The position numbers were made by a program, and so were the translations under genes. The notes beneath the pieces were generated by a model. The model was not told where the DNA came from. It did no database searches and worked only from the letters and a program-made list of their open reading frames with translations. A DNA stretch of 64,000 nt, taken from NCBI GenBank assembly GCA_963736505.1, contig CAVTOZ010000007.1, positions 434,001-498,000 of the forward strand. Reading direction: 5' to 3'. Below, in pieces: positions 60,254 through 64,000 of the stretch (positions within the stretch are counted from its first letter, which is position 1; each line of letters begins with the position of its first letter). This stretch comes from Solirubrobacter sp963736505 (GTDB lineage Bacteria; Actinomycetota; Thermoleophilia; Solirubrobacterales; Solirubrobacteraceae).

Positions 60254-61189
60254 TCAGGCTGCCGCCTGCAGCACCCCGAACGGGTACGGCGTGCCCGCCC
60301 CGGCAACCGGGCGCGTGACCGGGTTGGCGACGGCGAACGCGGCCCTGAAAACGACGCGCAGCGCGACCATGTCCTGCTGCGGAAGGTTGTAGATGATCTT
60401 ACCGGTGTCGTCGGTGATGACGCCCTCGGTGATCAGCTTGAACGTCATGTCCTGGCGCAAGCCGAGCACGGCCATCGTGTAGTCGCCGACGACAGCGAGC
60501 GTCGCGGGCGGCCCAGCTGGCAGCACACCGTTCGCGACGTACGTGATCGGCGCGTCCAGACCCTGGCCCGACTGCACGTCGACGAGCTTCTGCCCGTCGC
60601 TGCCGCGCGCCTTGCGCAACGCGCCGCGGACCGAGCGCGTTGCGGCGATCGCGCTCACGTCGTAGCCGTCGTCCTCGACGTCGTCGAACGTCTCGGCGAT
60701 GTCGTTGGCCATCCCGCCCTGTTCGGGCGTCGAGTCGGCGACGTTGGTGTTCCCCGCTGCGATCGCGGCGGGCACGATCGCCTGCGCCCACGTGGCGGGC
60801 TTGTTCGTGCCGCCGAAGACGGCCATGTCGAGCGTCACGCCGACGGCTTCGGCGAGCCCCTGCTGCACCTCGCCCCACAAGTCGAAGTCGGCGTCGTCGA
60901 CGACGGCCTCGGGGACCGGCACGAACGCGGCGATCTCCTCGGCTTCGAGGATCACGCCGTTCCACGCCATCTCCGTCGTCTGCTTCAGGCCTGTGTCACC
61001 GTTGACGAAGTACGCCTGCGCCAGTGCGCTCAGCACCGGCAACGTCGACGTCTTGGAGCCCATGTTCACCTGCCGGAACAGCGACAGCGCCGCGCTCTCG
61101 GCGGTCGCCGCCTTGATCACGTCGTTGACGACATCCTCGGGGATCAGCGGCGCGCCATCGGCGCGGCTGATGATGTTGTTGAAGGGCAC
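60254..61189 (-). CDS. HK97-fold phage major capsid protein
   Basis: 311 residues of the HK97 major-capsid family. The N-terminal arm (MPFNNIISRADGAPLIPEDV) leads to the spine helix EDVVNDVIKAATAESAALSL and the typical TLPVLSALAQAYFVNGDTGL, IAAFVPVPEAVVDDADFDLW and AVFGGTNKPATWAQAIVPAA segments; the P-domain tail ends VFRAAFAVANPVTRPVAGAG. There is no N-terminal delta/scaffold domain, and no protease gene. A consensus AGGAGG lies 6 nt before the GTG start, stronger than any other in the element, implying high expression. Portal and terminase are absent. Confidence 0.88.
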   Translation of the reverse strand: MPFNNIISRADGAPLIPEDVVNDVIKAATAESAALSLFRQVNMGSKTSTLPVLSALAQAYFVNGDTGLKQTTEMAWNGVILEAEEIAAFVPVPEAVVDDADFDLWGEVQQGLAEAVGVTLDMAVFGGTNKPATWAQAIVPAAIAAGNTNVADSTPEQGGMANDIAETFDDVEDDGYDVSAIAATRSVRGALRKARGSDGQKLVDVQSGQGLDAPITYVANGVLPAGPPATLAVVGDYTMAVLGLRQDMTFKLITEGVITDDTGKIIYNLPQQDMVALRVVFRAAFAVANPVTRPVAGAGTPYPFGVLQAAA

Positions 61190-61356
61190 GATGCCCTCCT
61201 CGTGAGTCGAAGCGATCTGGTCGCTCCGGGCTCGTCGGCGTCGCGCCTACCCGCCGTCGCGGCGGGGGTCCGGAGGGAGCTCGTGCGCGTCGCGCGCTGG
61301 GAGCTCCATCGGGCGCGGCCTCAGCGTCGCGCCTCGGTCGCTATCTCTGACGCCGC

Positions 61357-61379
61357 CCCGGCCGCGTCGCGCGGCCGGG
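61357..61379. terminator. Hairpin between capsid and Ymh genes
   Basis: CCCGGCCGCG-TCG-CGCGGCCGGG, perfect 10-bp stem, in the divergent 281-bp gap. It may insulate promoters rather than end a transcript. No other gene is seen there. Confidence 0.4.
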
Positions 61380-61470
61380 AGCGATCCATCGCCCCGCGAT
61401 GATTGCGCGCGACGCCGCCGACGTCCAGGCGCGCGGGTTCCCGCCGACTCGCCAACTACGGTGCGCGTGG

Positions 61471-62187
61471 ATGGACGATCGTCCGTGGTTTCAGTTGTCT
61501 CCGGAGGAAGTCCTCGCGCTCCCGATCGACGAGCTCGGCCTGCTCATTCTCAGGCAAATGGGACGTGGCTCGGAGATGCGCACCAACCTGATCGGTCGTC
61601 TGCGGCAGCAGGGCGACGTCCCCAGGGAAGCAACTCAGGCCGTCGCGGAGGCGTGGTGGTGGCTCATCCGCAAGGGGCTGATCGTGCCGGACACGCAGAA
61701 CCCGGACGACAGCTGGTGGCTCGCGACGCGTCTCGGACGCGACGTCGCCGAACGCGAAGACGGACGCGAGCGACTGCGGGCGGGCGAGCGCATCGAGTTC
61801 GACTTGCACCCGCGTATCGCCGACGACGTCCGAAGCGAGTTCCTACGTGGAAAGTTCGAGGCCGCCGTCTGGGTGGCCGTGCGCGAGGTCGAGATCGCAT
61901 TGCGTGAGGTCAGCGGCGCTGATTCGTTCGCCTACGGCCCAGGGCTTCTCGGCCACGCGTTCGCCAAGGACGGGGGCGTCCTCAACGACCGGGACTTGCC
62001 CGAGGCGGAACAACAGGCGATCGCCAACCTCTTCCGAGGGGCGCTCGGCGCGCTCAAGAACCCGCATAGCCATCGCAAGATTCACTTCGACGACCCGGTC
62101 GAAGCGGCGGAAATCGTCGTGTTTTCGAGCCTGCTGCTGCGCATTCTCGACCGCCTCGGCTCTGCGTCGGCGTCGAGCTCGGGGTAG
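61471..62187 (+). CDS. TIGR02391/Ymh family protein
   Basis: 238 residues from ATG 61471 (MDDRPWFQLSPEEVLALPID). The C-terminal family domain is distinctive: AVWVAVREVEIALREVSGAD, GLLGHAFAKDGGVLNDRDLP and LFRGALGALKNPHSHRKIHF, the last carrying the basic-N-P-x-x-H motif seen in HEPN-related proteins. The N-terminal winged-helix-like part (MRTNLIGRLRQQG, then WWWLIRKGLIVPD) is typical too. Such genes are common in plasmids, prophages and defence islands. A frame 24 codons longer exists. Exact role unknown. Confidence 0.75.
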   Translation: MDDRPWFQLSPEEVLALPIDELGLLILRQMGRGSEMRTNLIGRLRQQGDVPREATQAVAEAWWWLIRKGLIVPDTQNPDDSWWLATRLGRDVAEREDGRERLRAGERIEFDLHPRIADDVRSEFLRGKFEAAVWVAVREVEIALREVSGADSFAYGPGLLGHAFAKDGGVLNDRDLPEAEQQAIANLFRGALGALKNPHSHRKIHFDDPVEAAEIVVFSSLLLRILDRLGSASASSSG

Positions 62188-62195
62188 GCGCTGCC

Positions 62196-62381
62196 CTATC
62201 GCTTGAGCACGCCGCGCTCGACGATCGCGGCAGCCAGGTGCTCGCGGTAGATCGTGCCCTCGACCAGCACGCCCGTCCGTGGATCGAGCGCCTGCACTCG
62301 CAGCGGCTCGGCCTTGATCTCCGCGAGCTCGGCGTCGATGTCGTCGGGGCCAAGCGGGATCGCTTCCAGGTGATCGCTCAT
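62196..62381 (-). CDS. Small hypothetical protein
   Basis: 61 residues, MSDHLEAIPLGPDDIDAELA and VLVEGTIYREHLAAAIVERG, a short acidic alpha/beta protein. Starts near and diverges from the DUF5677-like gene; ends 8 bp from the convergent Ymh stop. No family recognised. Confidence 0.5.
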   Translation of the reverse strand: MSDHLEAIPLGPDDIDAELAEIKAEPLRVQALDPRTGVLVEGTIYREHLAAAIVERGVLKR

Positions 62382-62429
62382 CAGCCGAGACTACGCGTGC
62401 CGTCGTACGGCGGCGGTAGCTTGCCACCG

Positions 62430-63155
62430 GTGACACCGAGCGCAGACCTGAACGCGCTGCTCGACGACATCGGCACCGCCGCGCATCGGGTGGGCGGCAA
62501 TGCCGAGCGTCCGCCCCACTACCACGAGGTCATCGTGATCTACGACCGCTGCCGCGGTCTGTTCAAGGCGGTGCACACGCTCGTCCGCGAAGGGCTCGGC
62601 GAGGAGGCCCTGATCCTCACGCGGCCGATGTTCACCGAGTCCCTCATGCTGATGGACATCGCCGCGGCGGAAGAGCCGACACGCATCAGCCAACTCGCCC
62701 GATGGTCGATCACGTCGCTGAACCACCTGGCAGGCGTGATGCGCGAGGGAGAGTCGCGTGGGCGAGACGAAACGGAGTCGCTCGCCAACATCGACGCCCG
62801 GCGCGCGCAGATCATCGACTACGCCAGCAAGGCCGGAGTGCGTCTCCCGAGGAACTGGCCGCCGCACGAGAAGCAACTCGCCGACCGTCACGGCCGGGGC
62901 GAGGAGTACCTCGACTTCTGCATGCACCACCACTTCGTGCACGGCTCCAGCTTCGCCACGCGGCAGCGATCCGTCCGCAAGGGCGACCTGCACGTAGTAG
63001 GCGATCCAGACGCCCGCGATCCTGCGTGGGCGCGCAACGCCGCGCTATCGGCGTCGCAGTCGATGCTGTTCGCGATGCAGGCCGTGTCGCGCATCTTCGG
63101 ATGGCCAGGGCCGCGCGAGCTCGCCGCCCTCAACGCGCGGGTGCAGGGCGCCTAG
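62430..63155 (+). CDS. DUF5677-like protein
   Basis: 241 residues, helical. VIVIYDRCRGLFKAVHTLVR, EGLGEEALILTRPMFTESLM and FCMHHHFVHGSSFATRQR match the pattern of the DUF5677 group of HEPN-like proteins (clustered His in the last motif). GTG start with TAGCTT (TANNNT) 8 nt upstream, hence probably leaderless. It is the last gene before attR. Function unknown; often found with mobile and defence genes. Confidence 0.58.
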   Translation: MTPSADLNALLDDIGTAAHRVGGNAERPPHYHEVIVIYDRCRGLFKAVHTLVREGLGEEALILTRPMFTESLMLMDIAAAEEPTRISQLARWSITSLNHLAGVMREGESRGRDETESLANIDARRAQIIDYASKAGVRLPRNWPPHEKQLADRHGRGEEYLDFCMHHHFVHGSSFATRQRSVRKGDLHVVGDPDARDPAWARNAALSASQSMLFAMQAVSRIFGWPGPRELAALNARVQGA

Positions 63156-63213
63156 AGCGCTCGAACGTGCGCCTCGACGACGACGGCCCGCCGTAGCGGA
63201 CCGTCGATGGCGC

Positions 63214-63231
63214 GTGACACTGCCGTGACAC
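63214..63231. other. Possible integrase arm sites, right
   Basis: GTGACAC-TGCC-GTGACAC, the same spacing as at 53225-53242, located 80 bp inside attR and followed by the small palindrome ACACCGGGTGT. Confidence 0.6.
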
Positions 63232-63311
63232 ACCGGGTGTCGTCTCCACGTCCCGCTACGCCCTCGATTCGACGCCCTAGAGCGGCATTACCGGACGTGG
63301 TGGGACACTTC

Positions 63312-63332
63312 CGCTGTCGACGACGACTCCGT
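63312..63332. other. attR: 21-bp core repeat, right end
   Basis: Identical to 53159-53179. It is followed by AAACCC, so the uninterrupted M14 gene would end in TAA at 63333. Marks the right boundary of the element. Confidence 0.85.
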
Positions 63333-63342
63333 AAACCCAGTC

Positions 63343-63374
63343 GCTCCCGGAGCACGTCCGCGTGCTCCGGGAGC
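63343..63374. terminator. Original terminator of the M14 gene
   Basis: GCTCCCGGAGCACG-TCCG-CGTGCTCCGGGAGC, a perfect 14-bp stem. It sits 10 bp past attR, between the displaced M14 end and the convergent M1 gene, and probably served both. The insertion separated it from the M14 gene by 10 kb. Confidence 0.75.
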
Positions 63375-64000
63375 TATCCCTCCACCTCCGCCACCGTCTT
63401 GACCCTCCAGTCGGGGTGGCCTGGCATCGCCGGGGTCTTCGTGCCGTAGAGCCAGTCGTGCAGGAAGGGGCCGAGGCGCTTGCCTGAGACCTTGGAGGCG
63501 AGCGCGATGAAGTCCGCGGTCGAGGCGGACCTGCCCTCATAGCGGCTCAGCCACGCGCGCTCGATCCTCCGGAACCTCGCGTCGCCGATCCTCTGGCGCA
63601 GCGCGTAGAGCACGAGCGCGCCGCCGAAGTACTGCTGCGCGCTGAACAGCCTGCGGAAGGAGCCGTTCTTCGGCTTGGCCACCGGCTCGATGCTCCGGCG
63701 GTAGAAGTCGCCGAGCCCGTAGTAGAACCTCATGGCGCCGTCGAGGGTGTCGGAGACGCCGCCCGAGGCCGCTCGCATGTCGCCGTGCTCGACCGCGTAG
63801 CTCATCTGGTACCACGTCGCGTGGCCCTCGTTGAGCCACACGTCGCTCCACTCGCGTGGCGAGACGCTGTCGCCGAACCATTGGTGCGCGGCCTCGTGGA
63901 CCATCGTCGTCGCCCACGCTGTGAGGGCGCTCGTATCGAACACCTGGCGGTCGAAGATCGAGAGCGTCTGCGTCTCCAGCGACGCGCCGACGTCCGAGTC
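63374..64000 (-). CDS. M1 family metallopeptidase, C-terminal part
   Basis: Aminopeptidase N-like zinc peptidase, 5' end outside the window (208 codons visible, open to the edge). The zinc motif VHEAAHQWFG with the second Glu in VWLNEGHATW is intact, and the C-terminal part includes FGGALVLYALRQRIGDARFR and LGPFLHDWLYG. Probably exported like other actinobacterial M1 enzymes, though the signal peptide is not visible. Convergent with the M14 gene before the element inserted; two secreted peptidases were therefore neighbours. Confidence 0.9.
   Translation of the reverse strand, partial: DSDVGASLETQTLSIFDRQVFDTSALTAWATTMVHEAAHQWFGDSVSPREWSDVWLNEGHATWYQMSYAVEHGDMRAASGGVSDTLDGAMRFYYGLGDFYRRSIEPVAKPKNGSFRRLFSAQQYFGGALVLYALRQRIGDARFRRIERAWLSRYEGRSASTADFIALASKVSGKRLGPFLHDWLYGTKTPAMPGHPDWRVKTVAEVEG

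Larger units (their letters stand above)
53159..63332. mobile_element. 10.15-kb integrative element in the 3' end of the M14 gene
   Basis: Bounded by a perfect 21-bp direct repeat. From left to right: integrase, Cro-like HTH, excisionase-like HTH, iteron-like region, AAA ATPase (all minus strand and decayed), a small gene, an HTH gene, an R-X4-H protein, a small gene, a DUF2971 protein, an HK97-type capsid protein, a Ymh/TIGR02391 protein, a small gene and a DUF5677-like protein. Integrase is next to attL, as usual. Portal, terminase, tail and protease genes are absent, so it cannot make virions alone; a satellite or decayed-prophage nature is inferred. Cargo genes past about 56.6 kb look intact. 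Confidence 0.85.

Overview
The window is high-GC actinobacterial DNA. A natively fused PafBC regulator, many promoters of the TANNNT type placed just upstream of the start codon (leaderless genes), F420/PPOX-type flavoenzymes, GTG/TTG starts and dense alternating-strand gene packing fit a deep-branching soil actinobacterium such as Solirubrobacterales (Thermoleophilia). That placement is an inference from gene style, not a phylogeny.

Layout. 1-12.1 kb: the 3' part of an operon with dTDP-rhamnose reductase (rfbD, cut by the window), a PucR regulator diverging from a fatty-acid desaturase, a DeoR-MFS-HAD sugar-type operon, a response regulator with a 68-residue histidine-kinase fragment, fused PafBC, a PPOX flavoenzyme, a 198-bp MITE-like element between CTAG repeats, a GntR/MFS divergon with a perfect palindromic operator, and a glucose-1-phosphate thymidylyltransferase (rmlA). 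12.1-20.5 kb: housekeeping and envelope genes (MDR reductase, HD hydrolase, EcsC, hydrolase, L,D-transpeptidase, RNase D) and a TetR-controlled drug-efflux MFS. 20.7-27.4 kb: a peptidoglycan-recycling operon (GlcNAc kinase, MurQ, AnmK), a secreted beta-propeller protein, an amidase and a TetR regulator. 27.4-38.9 kb: NCS1 permease, Rrf2 and an NmrA-type reductase, LacI, SDR, a frame-broken secreted YWTD-type protein, and a GltS-like flavoprotein coupled to a TPP enzyme. 39-45.7 kb: secreted proteins, including a metzincin-VWA-TIG giant, and a PAS-PAS-GAF-PP2C phosphatase. 45.8-49.4 kb: an IS30 element inserted 9 bp behind a PIN-like toxin / HTH-DUF433 antitoxin pair. 49.6-53.2 kb: a large secreted M14 carboxypeptidase.

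The most notable region is 53,159-63,332, a 10.15-kb integrative element inserted exactly at the stop codon of the M14 gene. A perfect 21-bp direct repeat marks both ends. The gene keeps its full protein (its stop changes from TAA to TGA), and its original terminator now lies beyond the right end. Paired GTGACAC-N4-GTGACAC motifs sit inside each end and look like integrase arm sites. The element carries an integrase, a Cro-like HTH, an excisionase-like HTH and a RepA-like AAA ATPase. All four are badly decayed, with an odd strand-biased C-to-A signature that turns Asp, Gly and Glu codons into Tyr, Cys and amber. The remaining cargo looks intact: a lone HK97-type capsid protein, an R-X4-H (HEPN-like) protein, a DUF2971 protein, a TIGR02391/Ymh protein and a DUF5677-like protein. 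It reads as a phage-satellite-like element whose replication/integration module has decayed while capsid and defence-like cargo remain open.

Several otherwise well-conserved chromosomal genes carry single frameshifts (two MFS transporters, the GlcNAc kinase/MurQ junction, AnmK, the YWTD protein), mostly in G/C runs. Base-calling error is the simplest explanation for those, so they should not be read as biology without read-level support.
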